A stretch of 64,000 bases of DNA from the NCBI RefSeq assembly GCF_004361695.1, contig NZ_SNVW01000004.1, positions 248,001 to 312,000 on the forward strand. Direction: 5' to 3'. The position numbers and the translations under genes were made by a program. The DNA is from Curtobacterium flaccumfaciens. GTDB taxonomy: Bacteria; Actinomycetota; Actinomycetes; Actinomycetales; Microbacteriaceae. The notes beneath the pieces are model-generated. The model saw only the letters and a program-made list of their open reading frames with translations, was not told the origin of the DNA and made no database searches. Below are positions 51,225-59,968 of this stretch, piece after piece; position 1 is the first letter of the stretch; every line of letters starts with the position of its first letter.

Positions 51225-52105
51225 GCACGCTCACCGTCCTGCAGGTCGGCCCCGGCACGTCGGTGCAGGACCGCGGCCGTCCCGGGTACAGCGACGTGGG
51301 CCTCGGCTCCGCCGGTGCCGCCGACCGTGGCGCGGCGGCCCTCGCCGACCGGCTGGTCGGGAACCGTCCCGACGCGGCCGTCCTGGAGGCGCTGCTCGGC
51401 TCCGTCACGCTCCGCGCCGACGCGCACCTGGTCGCCGCCACCACCGGTGCCGCCGGCCCGGTCGAGGTCACCTCGGCGGACGGCAGGGTCCGCGGTGCGG
51501 CCCCGTACGAGGTGCTGGCGCTCGCCCCCGGCGACGTCCTCCGCGTCGGGCAGCCGGCCACGGGTCTGCGCGTCTACGTCGCCGTACGGGGTGGTTTCGC
51601 GGTCGAGCCCGTGCTCGGCAGCCGGTCGTGGGACTCGTTGGCGCGGCTCGGCCCGCCGCCGCTGTCGGTCGGGGACGTCCTGCCCGTCGGGGACGACGCC
51701 GACGCCTGGCCGGTCGTCGACGCCGTCGCGCCGCCGCTCGGCACGCCGCCGGGCGAGCCCGTGGTGCTCGACGTGACGCCGGGTCCGCGCGACGACTGGT
51801 TCACCCCGGCGTGGCACGCGACCCTGACCGGGCAGGTCCACCACGTCACGCCGGACAGCGACCGGGTCGGCGTCCGGACGACCTCGGCGGAGCCGCTCGT
51901 CCGCGCGGTGACCCGTGAGCTGCCGAGCGAGGGTGTCGAGACCGGGTCGCTGCAGGTCCCGCCGGACGGGCACCCCGTCCTGTTCCTCGCCGACCACCCG
52001 GTGACCGGCGGCTACCCCGTCGTCGCGGTGCTCACCCCGGCCGCGGTCGACCGCGCGGCGCAGCTGCGGCCGGGCGACGCGCTGCGCTTCCGGATCACGG
52101 GCTGA
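51221..52105 (+). CDS. pxpC: 5-oxoprolinase subunit C (KipA-like)
   Basis: 294 residues, allophanate hydrolase subunit 2-like. VLQVGPGTSVQDRGRPGY, YVAVRGGFAVEPVLGSRS and DHPVTGGYPVVAVL are family motifs. ATG at 51221 overlaps the pxpB stop. A transport gene for the substrate is not seen next to the operon. Confidence 0.96.
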   Translation: MSTLTVLQVGPGTSVQDRGRPGYSDVGLGSAGAADRGAAALADRLVGNRPDAAVLEALLGSVTLRADAHLVAATTGAAGPVEVTSADGRVRGAAPYEVLALAPGDVLRVGQPATGLRVYVAVRGGFAVEPVLGSRSWDSLARLGPPPLSVGDVLPVGDDADAWPVVDAVAPPLGTPPGEPVVLDVTPGPRDDWFTPAWHATLTGQVHHVTPDSDRVGVRTTSAEPLVRAVTRELPSEGVETGSLQVPPDGHPVLFLADHPVTGGYPVVAVLTPAAVDRAAQLRPGDALRFRITG

Positions 52106-52133
52106 CGGGCCGGCGAGCCGAGGGGCACGGCCC

Positions 52134-52550
52134 TCAGTCGAACATCGCGGCGAGGGCGGCGTAGGGGTCACCGTCGACGACGTGCGCCGACGGCCGCTCC
52201 GGCCAGTGCACCGTGCCGTCGTCCGACCAGCACGGGACGACGTGGACGTGCAGGTGCCGGACGCTCTGCCCGGCGTCCGCCCCGGAGGCCTGCAGGAGCA
52301 CCGTGCCGGTCGCACCGAGCGCGCCCCGCATCGCCCGCGCGACCCGCTGCGCCAGCGCGAACGTCGCCGACAACGCCACCGGCCCGGCCCGCAGCAGGTC
52401 GTCGGCGTGCTCCACCGGCGCGACGAGGGTGTGCCCCGGAGCGAGCAGGGACTCCGGCAGCGGTGCGAACGCCACCGCGTGCTCCTCGCGCTCGACCCAC
52501 GAGGCCGGCGCGTCCCCGGCGATGATGCGGCAGAAGGGGCACGGTTCCAT
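52134..52550 (-). CDS. HIT-family nucleotide hydrolase or transferase
   Basis: 138 residues. The histidine triad is HLHVHVVP; CPFCRIIAGDAPA at the N-terminus is the Cys pair typical of HIT proteins with a structural metal. HIT enzymes split nucleoside phosphates or phosphoramidates. CAGACT lies 6 bases before the ATG. Tail to tail with pxpC. Confidence 0.93.
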   Translation of the reverse strand: MEPCPFCRIIAGDAPASWVEREEHAVAFAPLPESLLAPGHTLVAPVEHADDLLRAGPVALSATFALAQRVARAMRGALGATGTVLLQASGADAGQSVRHLHVHVVPCWSDDGTVHWPERPSAHVVDGDPYAALAAMFD

Positions 52551-52641
52551 CGGGCCAGTCTGCCGGGTGCGCTCCGACCGGACCCGGAACACACGGGCAG
52601 CGTCTGCGGTTGGATCGGAGACCGATGACGAAGGGTGCACC

Positions 52642-52944
52642 ATGTCGATGACCGTCCTGCTCGAGGCCCAGCTCCGGAGCGACCTCCCCACCGAGACCGT
52701 CGAGACCGCCGTCCGCGAGACACTCGCGCAGACCGGCGCGTTCCCGGGGAACGAGTCCCTCGAGGTCCTCGTCGACGACGCCGACCCCACCCGCGTGGTC
52801 GTCCTCGAACGCTGGACGACCTCGGCTGACCACGACGCCTACGTCGCCTGGCGTGCGACGCCGGAGGGGGCGTCCGCGCTGCGGGACGTGGTCGCGTCGC
52901 CGCCCGTCAAGCGGACCTTCGACAAGACCATGCCACTGCACTGA
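52642..52944 (+). CDS. Antibiotic biosynthesis monooxygenase-like (ABM) protein
   Basis: 100 residues with the ferredoxin-like ABM pattern: MTVLLEAQLRSDLPTETVET, GNESLEVLVDDADPTRVVVLERW and the SADHDAYVAWRATPEG helix. Members are cofactor-free oxygenases or quorum-signal modifiers; most are uncharacterised. ATG at 52642 has GAAGG upstream. It is followed by the ABC-F gene after 45 bases. Confidence 0.86.
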   Translation: MSMTVLLEAQLRSDLPTETVETAVRETLAQTGAFPGNESLEVLVDDADPTRVVVLERWTTSADHDAYVAWRATPEGASALRDVVASPPVKRTFDKTMPLH

Positions 52945-52989
52945 TCGAGGCTGCGCCGGGGCAGTTGCCGGACATGGGACGATTGCGGG

Positions 52990-54654
52990 ATGACCGCCAC
53001 GCTCGTCGCCAAGGGCCTCGCCGGCGGGTACGCCGCTCGCACGCTGTTCGACTCCCTCGACCTGACCGTCGCCCCGGGTGACGTCATCGGCGTCGTCGGG
53101 GTGAACGGCGCCGGCAAGTCCACCCTGCTCCGGCTCCTCGCGGGCGTCGACGAACCGCTCGCCGGCACGGTGTCGCTCGCCCCGACGGACGCGTTCGTCG
53201 GCTGGCTGCCGCAGGAGCACGAGCGCGTCGCCGGCGAGACCGTCGGCGCCTACATCGGCCGTCGGACGGGCTGCGCCGAAGCGACCGCGACGATGGACGC
53301 CGCGGCTGCCGCGCTCGGTGAGCCCGGCGCAGGGGACGCGGCGGCCGACGCGTACTCGGCAGCGCTCGACCGCTGGCTCGCATCGGGAGCGGCCGACCTC
53401 GACGAGCGGATCCCCGTCGTCCTCGCCGACCTCGGCCTGGTCGTGGGCACGGACGACGACGGCGTCGGCCCCGAGTCCCTGATGACCGCGCTGTCCGGCG
53501 GTCAGGCCGCCCGCGTCGGGCTCGCCGCGCTCCTGCTGTCCCGCTTCGACATCGTCCTGCTCGACGAGCCGACGAACGACCTCGACCTCGACGGGCTCGA
53601 CCGGCTCGAGGGCTTCGTGCGGGGGCTCCGCGGCGGTGTCGTGCTCGTCAGCCACGACCGCGAGTTCCTCGCACGCTCCGTCACGGCCGTCCTCGAGCTC
53701 GACCTCGCGCAGTCGTCGAACCGGCTGTTCGGCGGCGGCTACGACGCGTACCTCGAGGAACGCGAGATCGCCCGCCAGCACAAGCGCGACGCCTACGACG
53801 ACTACGCCTCGACGAAGGCCGACCTCGTCTCCCGCGCCCGGACGCAGCGGGAGTGGTCGAGCCAGGGCGTGCGCAACGCCATGAAGAAGGCCCCGGACAA
53901 CGACAAGATCCGGCGCAAGGCCGCGAGCGAGTCGAGCGAGAAGCAGGCGCAGAAGGTCCGGCAGATGGAGTCGCGCATCGCCCGCCTCGACGAGGTCGAG
54001 GAACCCCGCAAGGAGTGGCAGCTCGAGTTCACGATCGGCAACGCGCCCCGCTCGTCCGCCGTCGTCGCCACGCTGGCCGACGCCACCTTCACGCAGGGCG
54101 ACTTCACGCTCGGCCCGGTCTCGCTGCAGGTCGACGGCGGCGACCGGATCGGCATCACCGGACCGAACGGCGCCGGCAAGTCCACCCTGCTGCGGGCGCT
54201 GCTCGGCAAGCAGGAGCCCACCACCGGCACGGCTTCGCGGGGGTCGAGCGTCGCCGTCGGCGAGATCGACCAGGCCCGTGCGGCGTTCACCGGCGACCAG
54301 CCCCTCGCCGACGCGTTCGAGGCCGTCGTCCCCGAGTACACGACCGCCGACGTCCGCACCCTGCTCGCGAAGTTCGGGCTCAAGGCGGACCACGTCGGTC
54401 GGCCGGCGGGAGCGCTCTCCCCCGGCGAACGGACCCGGGCCGGCCTCGCGCTGCTGCAGGCCCGCGGCGTAAACGTGCTCGTGCTCGACGAGCCGACGAA
54501 CCACCTCGACCTCGCGGCGATCGAGCAGCTCGAGCAGGCGCTCGACTCCTACGACGGCACCCTCCTGCTCGTCACGCACGACCGCCGCATGCTCGAGACC
54601 GTGCGGCTCGACCGGCAGTGGCACGTCGAGGCCGGGCGGGTCACCGAGGCGTAG
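52990..54654 (+). CDS. ABC-F family ATPase (ribosome-associated)
   Basis: 554 residues, two ABC domains without membrane helices. Walker A GVNGAGKSTLLRLLAG and GPNGAGKSTLLRALLG; signatures LSGGQAARVGLAAL and LSPGERTRAGLALL; Walker B VLLDEPTNDLDLDG and LVLDEPTNHLDLAA. The inter-domain P-site-tRNA-interacting linker is the Lys/Glu-rich KRDAYDDYASTKADLVSRAR segment (about 265-345). ABC-F proteins act on ribosomes in antibiotic resistance or translation control. Its last 14 bases overlap gntK tail to tail. Confidence 0.95.
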   Translation: MTATLVAKGLAGGYAARTLFDSLDLTVAPGDVIGVVGVNGAGKSTLLRLLAGVDEPLAGTVSLAPTDAFVGWLPQEHERVAGETVGAYIGRRTGCAEATATMDAAAAALGEPGAGDAAADAYSAALDRWLASGAADLDERIPVVLADLGLVVGTDDDGVGPESLMTALSGGQAARVGLAALLLSRFDIVLLDEPTNDLDLDGLDRLEGFVRGLRGGVVLVSHDREFLARSVTAVLELDLAQSSNRLFGGGYDAYLEEREIARQHKRDAYDDYASTKADLVSRARTQREWSSQGVRNAMKKAPDNDKIRRKAASESSEKQAQKVRQMESRIARLDEVEEPRKEWQLEFTIGNAPRSSAVVATLADATFTQGDFTLGPVSLQVDGGDRIGITGPNGAGKSTLLRALLGKQEPTTGTASRGSSVAVGEIDQARAAFTGDQPLADAFEAVVPEYTTADVRTLLAKFGLKADHVGRPAGALSPGERTRAGLALLQARGVNVLVLDEPTNHLDLAAIEQLEQALDSYDGTLLLVTHDRRMLETVRLDRQWHVEAGRVTEA

Positions 54655-55210
54655 CCGGCCCCAACCCGAGCCGTTCGACGACCTCGGCGCTCTCCTCTTC
54701 GGGGGTACGGTCGGCGGCGATCGTGACGTGTGCCTCGTCCGGCTGCGGCGGCTCGAGCGTGGCGAGCTGCGACGCCAGCAACGACGTCGGCATGAAGTGG
54801 CCGGAGCGCTGGGACATGCGGTCCTGGATCAGCGAACCGTCGCCAGCGACGTGGACGAACACCACGCCGGGTGCCCGCAGGACGTCGCGGTACGAGCGCT
54901 TGAGCGCTGAACACGTCACGACACCCGGCACACCGCGGTCGAGGTGGTCGCGGATCCACGCCGCGACGACGTCGAGCCAGGGCCAGCGGTCGTCGTCCGT
55001 CAGCGGCGTGCCGGCGTGCATCTTGTCGACGTTCGCCTGCGGGTGCATCGCGTCACCCTCGGCGAAGTCCCACCCGAGCTGCTCGGCGACCATCGCGGCG
55101 ACGGTGGACTTCCCCGAACCGGAGACACCCATGACGACGAGGACGCGTGCGTCGAGCTCCCCGTCGGGACGCAGCTCCTTGTCGGGACGCAGTTCCTTGT
55201 CGGTACTCAA
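54641..55210 (-). CDS. gntK: Gluconokinase
   Basis: 189 residues. P-loop VVMGVSGSGKSTVAAMVAEQLG, GDAMHPQANVDKMHAGTPLTDDDRWPWL and TCSALKRSYRDVLR are the thermoresistant-gluconokinase signatures. It makes 6-phosphogluconate for the pentose phosphate pathway. The start is TTG at 55210, whose TTGA overlaps the gntP stop. The first 18 residues contain a duplicated DKELRP unit (18-bp repeat) that is not part of the family fold; an internal start closer to the P-loop is possible. Confidence 0.94.
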   Translation of the reverse strand: MSTDKELRPDKELRPDGELDARVLVVMGVSGSGKSTVAAMVAEQLGWDFAEGDAMHPQANVDKMHAGTPLTDDDRWPWLDVVAAWIRDHLDRGVPGVVTCSALKRSYRDVLRAPGVVFVHVAGDGSLIQDRMSQRSGHFMPTSLLASQLATLEPPQPDEAHVTIAADRTPEEESAEVVERLGLGPATPR

Positions 55211-56808
55211 TGGATGAACACCCCCGCGAGCATGACCCCGGCGAGGCCGAGCACCGAGATGAGGCACTCGAGCACCGTCCACGTCTTGAACGTCTGCCCG
55301 ACCGTGGTGTTGAGGTACCCCTTCACCAGCCAGAAGCCGGCGTCGTTCACGTGCGACAGGAACACCGAACCGGCACCGATCGCGAGCACGAGCAGCGAGG
55401 TCATCGGCGTCGACAGGTCGTGCGCGATCGGGGCCATGATGCCCGCTGCGGTGACCGTGGCGACGGTGGCCGAGCCCGTGGCCACGCGGACCAGCGCCGA
55501 GACCACCCAGGCCACGAGCAGCACCGAGATGCCGGAGTCCTTCACGGCGTCGGCGATCACCCCGCCGATCCCGGTGTCGATGAGGACCTGCTTGAAGCCA
55601 CCACCGGCGCCGACGATGAGCAGCACACCAGCGACCGGCGGCAGCGCGCTCTCGAGCGACTTCGAGACGGCCGAACGGTCCATGCCGCCGCCGATGGCGA
55701 AGAAGACCATCGCGTAGACGGCGGCGATCCCGATCGCGATCATCGGCGACCCGAGGAAGTCGAGCAGGCTGACCCACGCGCCGGAGGCGTCGGGCACCGT
55801 CGCCTCGCGGATCGCCTGGGCGAGCATGAGCACGACGGGCAGCAGGATGCCGACGAGCGCGACGGTGAACGACGGGCTGCGCGGTTCGCTGATGACGCGG
55901 GTGAAGTCGCTCTTGCCGTGGGGCAGCAAGGCGGTGTCCTGCGTGGCGGGGCCGCGCCGCGCCTCCCGGCCGTCGTGCGCGGGGTCCTGCGGACCGGAGC
56001 CGCCGTCCCCACGCGACCCGAAGATGTCCGGTGCGGGGATGTCGACCCAGCGCGCCGCGAAGCGGGCGAAGACGGGGCCGGCCAGGACGATGACGGGGAT
56101 GGCGAGCACGATGCCGAAGGCGAGGGTGGTGCCGAGGTTCGCACCGACCGTCGAGATCGCGACGAGCGGACCGGGGTGCGGCGGCACGAACGCGTGCATC
56201 GTCGACAGACCGACCAGGGCCGGCACGGCGATCTTCATGATCGGGACGTCGCTCCGCTTCGCCACCAGGACGATGATCGGGATGAGGAGCACGAGGCCGA
56301 CCTCGAAGAACATCGGCAGGCCGATGAGCGCACCGATCAGGGCCATCGTCCACGGCAGCGCCGCCTTCGACGACCTCCGCACGAGGGTGTCGACCACGCG
56401 GTCGGCCGCACCGGAGTCGACGAGCATCTTGCCGAACATCGAGCCGAGGCCGACCAGGATGCCGACGCTGGTCATCGTGGCGCCGAAGCCGTTGCCGAAG
56501 CTCGTGACCGAGGCGTCGGGTGCGAGGCCCGCGCCGATGCCGACGCCGAGCGCGCCGATGGTCAGCGCGATGAACGGGTGGACCTTGAGCCAGGTGATCA
56601 GGACGATGATCACGACGATGCCGATGAGCGCCGCGATGATCAGCTGGGCCACGGGGCCGGACGGGTCGACCGTCGGCGTGCCGCCACCGCTGGCTGCGAG
56701 GAACGTTGCCGAGTGTGGTGCGGACGCGTGTGGTGCGGACGCGTGCGGTGCGGACGCGAGCGGGGAAGCCGCGAGTGCGGCCGCGTGGTCCTGGAGCGCG
56801 TGAGGCAT
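55207..56808 (-). CDS. gntP: Gluconate:H+ symporter (GntP family)
   Basis: 533 residues, about 12-14 transmembrane helices. AFVPPHPGPLVAISTVGANLG, NDAGFWLVKGYLN and SHVNDAGFW motifs mark GntP. A cytoplasmic insertion rich in Asp/Gly (GSRGDGGSGPQDPAHDGRE, about 255-285) is longer than usual. The N-terminus carries three ASAPH units (15-bp repeats, near 56718-56762). Coupled to gntK by TTGA overlap. Controlled from the divergent promoter region with the GntR regulator. Confidence 0.95.
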   Translation of the reverse strand: MPHALQDHAAALAASPLASAPHASAPHASAPHSATFLAASGGGTPTVDPSGPVAQLIIAALIGIVVIIVLITWLKVHPFIALTIGALGVGIGAGLAPDASVTSFGNGFGATMTSVGILVGLGSMFGKMLVDSGAADRVVDTLVRRSSKAALPWTMALIGALIGLPMFFEVGLVLLIPIIVLVAKRSDVPIMKIAVPALVGLSTMHAFVPPHPGPLVAISTVGANLGTTLAFGIVLAIPVIVLAGPVFARFAARWVDIPAPDIFGSRGDGGSGPQDPAHDGREARRGPATQDTALLPHGKSDFTRVISEPRSPSFTVALVGILLPVVLMLAQAIREATVPDASGAWVSLLDFLGSPMIAIGIAAVYAMVFFAIGGGMDRSAVSKSLESALPPVAGVLLIVGAGGGFKQVLIDTGIGGVIADAVKDSGISVLLVAWVVSALVRVATGSATVATVTAAGIMAPIAHDLSTPMTSLLVLAIGAGSVFLSHVNDAGFWLVKGYLNTTVGQTFKTWTVLECLISVLGLAGVMLAGVFIH

Positions 56809-56893
56809 CGGTGCCCCTTCCTGGAGCCGCTGCCGCGCGGCTCCGTCGCCTTGGTGTCGAGTGCGGTCTGGCGCCCTGCGCGCCGACCGTCAA

Positions 56894-56915
56894 TAATCTG
56901 ATTAATCAGACTATA
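56894..56915. promoter_or_regulatory. GntR/FCD operator and divergent promoters
   Basis: TCTGATTAATCAGA (56897-56910) is a perfect 14-bp palindrome, strikingly AT-rich in this GC-rich DNA. The minus-strand -10 TATAGT for gntP (56910-56915) abuts it; a plus-strand TAATCT (56894-56899) overlaps it. This fits repression of gntPK and autoregulation by the adjacent FCD regulator, released by gluconate or its phosphate. Confidence 0.75.
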
Positions 56916-57014
56916 CGACGATCCGCCGCGCGGCATCCGCCCTCTCGGGCAGTCTGCCGATTCGATGGACCCGACGTCACGCTCACCGCGTGCGGCGTAC
57001 TGCATGGAGGAACG

Positions 57015-57803
57015 ATGCCGACCGGACCACGCACGAACGGCTCCCACGGCCCCGAACTGCGCGGTCGCGGACTGCACGGCCACGTGCTCGACGTGCTCGG
57101 GCAGCGCATCGTCGACGGGGGCATCTCGCCGGGGTCGGTGCTCCGGCCCGAGCTGGTGGCGGACGAGTTCGGGGTGTCGCGATCGGTGGTGCGCGAGGCG
57201 CTGCGGGTGCTGCAGTCGCTCGGGCTCGTCGAACCGCGGCAGCGTGTCGGCACGCAGGTGCTCGGCATCGGGTCGTGGGAGCTCCTCGCGCCGACGGTCA
57301 TCCGGTGGCGGGGGGCGTCTCCGTCGTACTTCGTGCAGCAGCGGGAGTTGCTCGAGCTCCGGTTGGGGGTCGAGCCGGTGGCCGCGGCGCTGGCGGCGGG
57401 GGCCGTCGGGGCGCTGGCGGGCGGGGGTGCCGCGGGCGGCGGCCCTGCCGGGGGCGCTGGGGCGCCCGCCGTGCTCCGGGCCGCCGAGGACATGCTCGAC
57501 GCCTGCGCCGCGGAGGACAGCCGCGCCTACCTCGAAGCCGACGTCCGGTTCCACCGAGCGCTGCTGACCGCCTCGGGCAACGCGGTGTTCGCCCACTTCG
57601 CCGGCACCGTCGAGGCGCTGCTCCGCACCCGCACCTCCGAGTCGCGCGACACCATCACGCGGTGGACGCACGATGCCGCGGCACGACACCTCGCCGCCGC
57701 GCAGGCCGTGGTCGCCGGTGACGTCGCCGGGGCATCGGCTGCGACGACCGAGCTCGTGCGGGTCACGCGCGACGAGTTCATCGCGGAGGCGCCTGCCGGC
57801 TGA
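57015..57803 (+). CDS. GntR-family regulator with FCD domain
   Basis: 262 residues. Winged-helix domain with recognition helix region LVADEFGVSRSVVREALRVLQSLGLVEPRQRVG, then the FCD ligand domain (ELLELRLGVEPVAAALAAG, with a Gly/Ala-rich loop at about 130-155, and His residues in VRFHRALLTASGN and RHLAAAQAV for metal). ATG at 57015 has GGAGGAACG upstream. Divergent from gntPK; probable gluconate-responsive repressor. G-ending codons are much more frequent in its first half. Confidence 0.94.
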   Translation: MPTGPRTNGSHGPELRGRGLHGHVLDVLGQRIVDGGISPGSVLRPELVADEFGVSRSVVREALRVLQSLGLVEPRQRVGTQVLGIGSWELLAPTVIRWRGASPSYFVQQRELLELRLGVEPVAAALAAGAVGALAGGGAAGGGPAGGAGAPAVLRAAEDMLDACAAEDSRAYLEADVRFHRALLTASGNAVFAHFAGTVEALLRTRTSESRDTITRWTHDAAARHLAAAQAVVAGDVAGASAATTELVRVTRDEFIAEAPAG

Positions 57804-57916
57804 CGCGTGGGCGTTCCTGCCCATCGCACCCGACGTGGGATGCCGTTCCGCTCGTCGGAGGTCGAAAAGACTTGCCTCCTACGCGCGAAACGTCCTCCTC
57901 CGCGCGAAACCGCCCC
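57804..57916. repeat. Intergenic region with 19-bp tandem repeats
   Basis: CCTCCTACGCGCGAAACGT-type units occur at 57875-57893 and 57894-57912, with a degenerate third copy running over the GNAT stop codon (57913-57925). Nothing else was recognised in the region between the two tail-to-tail genes. Confidence 0.65.
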
Positions 57917-58531
57917 CTACGCGCGCTCCGGCCGACCGCGGAACAGCCGGGGTCCACGCAGCCGCAGGCGCATCGTGACGGTGCCGAGCCAACGGTCGTA
58001 CTTGTAGCCGACCTTGCCCATGCGTCCGACCTCCTCGAAGCCGAGCCGCTCGTGCAGGCGGATCGAGGCCTCGGCCTGCCGGTCGGCGATGACGGCGACG
58101 ACCTCACGGACGCCAGCCGAACGGCACTCGTCGATGAGGGCCTCCATGAGCGCGCGACCGAGTCCCTTCCCGCCGGACGCCGCGCCGAGGTAGATCGAGT
58201 CCTCGACCACGCGGTTCGACCGGTCGCGCGGGTTCCACGCGTCGACGAGCGCGTACCCGAGCACCTGGCCGGACGGGTTCACGGCGACGAGGAACGGCAG
58301 CTTCCGCTTGCGGATGTCGTCGTACCGCCGCTTCCACGCGGCGAACGTGAACGCCGACGGGTCGAAGGTCACCGACGAGTTCCGGACGTAGTGCGTGTGG
58401 ATCTCGCGGATGTCGGGCAGGTCCGTGGGTTCGGCGGCGCGGATCGAGTACACGAACGCAGCCTCGGCGGGCACGGGGGCACGCAGGTGTCGTGGCAGGA
58501 CCCGCCGCCGCTGGTATTCCTCCTCGAGCAC
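57917..58531 (-). CDS. GNAT-family N-acetyltransferase (phosphinothricin-acetyltransferase-like)
   Basis: 204 residues. RAAEPTDLPDIREIHTHYV at the start, GYALVDAWNPRDRSNRVVEDSIYLGAASGGKGLGRALMEALI (acetyl-CoA-binding RGxGxG-like part) and the RLHERLGFEEVGRMGKVGYKYDRWLGT end are typical of the Pat/YncA-like subgroup, whose members acetylate methionine sulfoximine, phosphinothricin or similar. GTG at 58531 is 6 bases after TAGGCT, which overlaps the ung stop. The stop codon lies in a tandem-repeat unit. Confidence 0.9.
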   Translation of the reverse strand: MLEEEYQRRRVLPRHLRAPVPAEAAFVYSIRAAEPTDLPDIREIHTHYVRNSSVTFDPSAFTFAAWKRRYDDIRKRKLPFLVAVNPSGQVLGYALVDAWNPRDRSNRVVEDSIYLGAASGGKGLGRALMEALIDECRSAGVREVVAVIADRQAEASIRLHERLGFEEVGRMGKVGYKYDRWLGTVTMRLRLRGPRLFRGRPERA

Positions 58532-58537
58532 GGACCG

Positions 58538-58543
58538 AGCCTA
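58538..58543 (-). promoter_or_regulatory. -10-like hexamer TAGGCT of the GNAT gene (leaderless)
   Basis: TAGGCT spans the ung stop codon and ends 6 bases before the GNAT GTG. Confidence 0.45.
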
Positions 58544-59236
58544 TGCCGCGGGCGCGACCGTGGGCAGCGCCCAGTCCACGGGGTCCGCTCCCTGTGCCAC
58601 GAGCAGCTCGTTGACCTGCGAGAACGGGCGACTGCCGAAGAACCCCCGCGACGCGCTGAGCGGACTCGGGTGCGCGGATGCCACCACCGGGGTGTCTCCG
58701 AGGAGCGGTCGGACGGACCCGGCCTGCGCACCCCACAGCACGGCGACGAGCGGCGTGCCCCGGGCGACCAGGGCGCGGACGGCCTGGTCCGTGACGGCTT
58801 CCCACCCCTTGCCGCGGTGGCTGCCGGCCTCGCCCGCCTGCACGGTGAGGACCCGGTTGAGCAGCAGGACGCCCTGCGCCGACCAGGGCCGGAGGTCGCC
58901 GTGCGCGGGCGGCGTCACGCCGAGGTCCGCTTCGAGCTCCTTGTAGACGTTCGCCAGGCTGCGCGGGACCGGCCGCACGTGCGGGTCGACGGCGAACGAC
59001 AGGCCGATCGGGTGGCCGGGCGTCGGGTACGGGTCCTGCCCGATGACGAGGACCTTCACGGCGTCGAACGGGTCGGCGAACGCGCGGAGCACGTGGTCGC
59101 CGGCGGGCAGGTAGTGCCGACCGGCAGCCACCTCGTCGCGCAGCCAGGAGCCCATCCGGTGGACGTCGTCCTCGACCGGGGCGAGCGCACGGGCCCAGCC
59201 CGGGTCGACCAGGTCGGCGAGCGGGCGCGGCTGCAC
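58541..59236 (-). CDS. ung: Uracil-DNA glycosylase
   Basis: 231 residues. Motif [17 protein letters not shown] with catalytic Asp68, and motif [19 protein letters not shown], typical of family 1. It removes uracil from DNA. GTG at 59236, 12 bases after the S51 gene. Family 1 ung is common in Microbacteriaceae. Same operon as S51, phosphoribosyltransferase and GNAT genes. Confidence 0.97.
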   Translation of the reverse strand: MQPRPLADLVDPGWARALAPVEDDVHRMGSWLRDEVAAGRHYLPAGDHVLRAFADPFDAVKVLVIGQDPYPTPGHPIGLSFAVDPHVRPVPRSLANVYKELEADLGVTPPAHGDLRPWSAQGVLLLNRVLTVQAGEAGSHRGKGWEAVTDQAVRALVARGTPLVAVLWGAQAGSVRPLLGDTPVVASAHPSPLSASRGFFGSRPFSQVNELLVAQGADPVDWALPTVAPAA

Positions 59237-59248
59237 GGTCGTCGGTGC

Positions 59249-59968
59249 CTAGGCGCCCATGGTGGCGACGGAGACGGACTCGTCACCGGCGACGACGCGC
59301 CAGACGCTCCCGGTGCCGCGGACCTCGAGCGCGCCCTCACCGACGACGAGCGTGGTGTCCTCGTCGATCGCGAGGCCGGCGGTGACGAACTCGGCCTCGG
59401 CGCTGGCGATCAGCCGCGCGAGCGTGCCGGCCTGCACGGCGTGCACGTCGATGGTCAGGTCGACGAGCCCGAGGCCTTCGCGGAGTTCGACCTCGTCGAG
59501 TCCCTCGGCGGCCTCTTCCGGGCAGATCTCCACGCCGCCGATGCGCCAGCCGCCGACCAGGGCACGGTCGGCCGCGATCATCGCGCCGGCGGAGTAGCCG
59601 AGGTAGGGCAGGCCGTCGGCCACGAGCAGGCGGATCTGGTCGACGAGCGGGGCGACGGCGTCGAGGTAGTGCGGGGTGACCCCACCCCCGACGACGAGTG
59701 CGTCGACGTCACTGAGGACGGTGGTGCTGAAGACCTCGCCCGGGGCGATCTCGGACACGAGGACCTCGGCCTGACGGGCGCCGCCGAGGACCTCTGCGAT
59801 GTCCGCGGTCGAACTCGGGCTCGCGCCGACCGAACTCGCGACCGACAGCAGGCCGATGCGCGGGACGGTCCGGCCGACGGCTGCCGAGCGTGCCGTGGCC
59901 TCGGCGAGGAAGGGCGCTGCGGCGTCCGCGGCGGCGAAGGGTCCGCCGCCGACCAGGTGGATGCTCAC
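59249..59968 (-). CDS. Peptidase S51/dipeptidase E-like protein
   Basis: 239 residues. The nucleophile elbow is GLPYLGYSAGAMIAAD, preceded by VDALVVGGGVTPHYLD, and a later His in TIDVHAVQAGTL would be the triad. Peptidase E cuts Asp-Xaa dipeptides; cyanophycinase is a relative. GTG at 59968 overlaps the stop of the phosphoribosyltransferase gene (GTGA). Confidence 0.88.
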   Translation of the reverse strand: MSIHLVGGGPFAAADAAAPFLAEATARSAAVGRTVPRIGLLSVASSVGASPSSTADIAEVLGGARQAEVLVSEIAPGEVFSTTVLSDVDALVVGGGVTPHYLDAVAPLVDQIRLLVADGLPYLGYSAGAMIAADRALVGGWRIGGVEICPEEAAEGLDEVELREGLGLVDLTIDVHAVQAGTLARLIASAEAEFVTAGLAIDEDTTLVVGEGALEVRGTGSVWRVVAGDESVSVATMGA

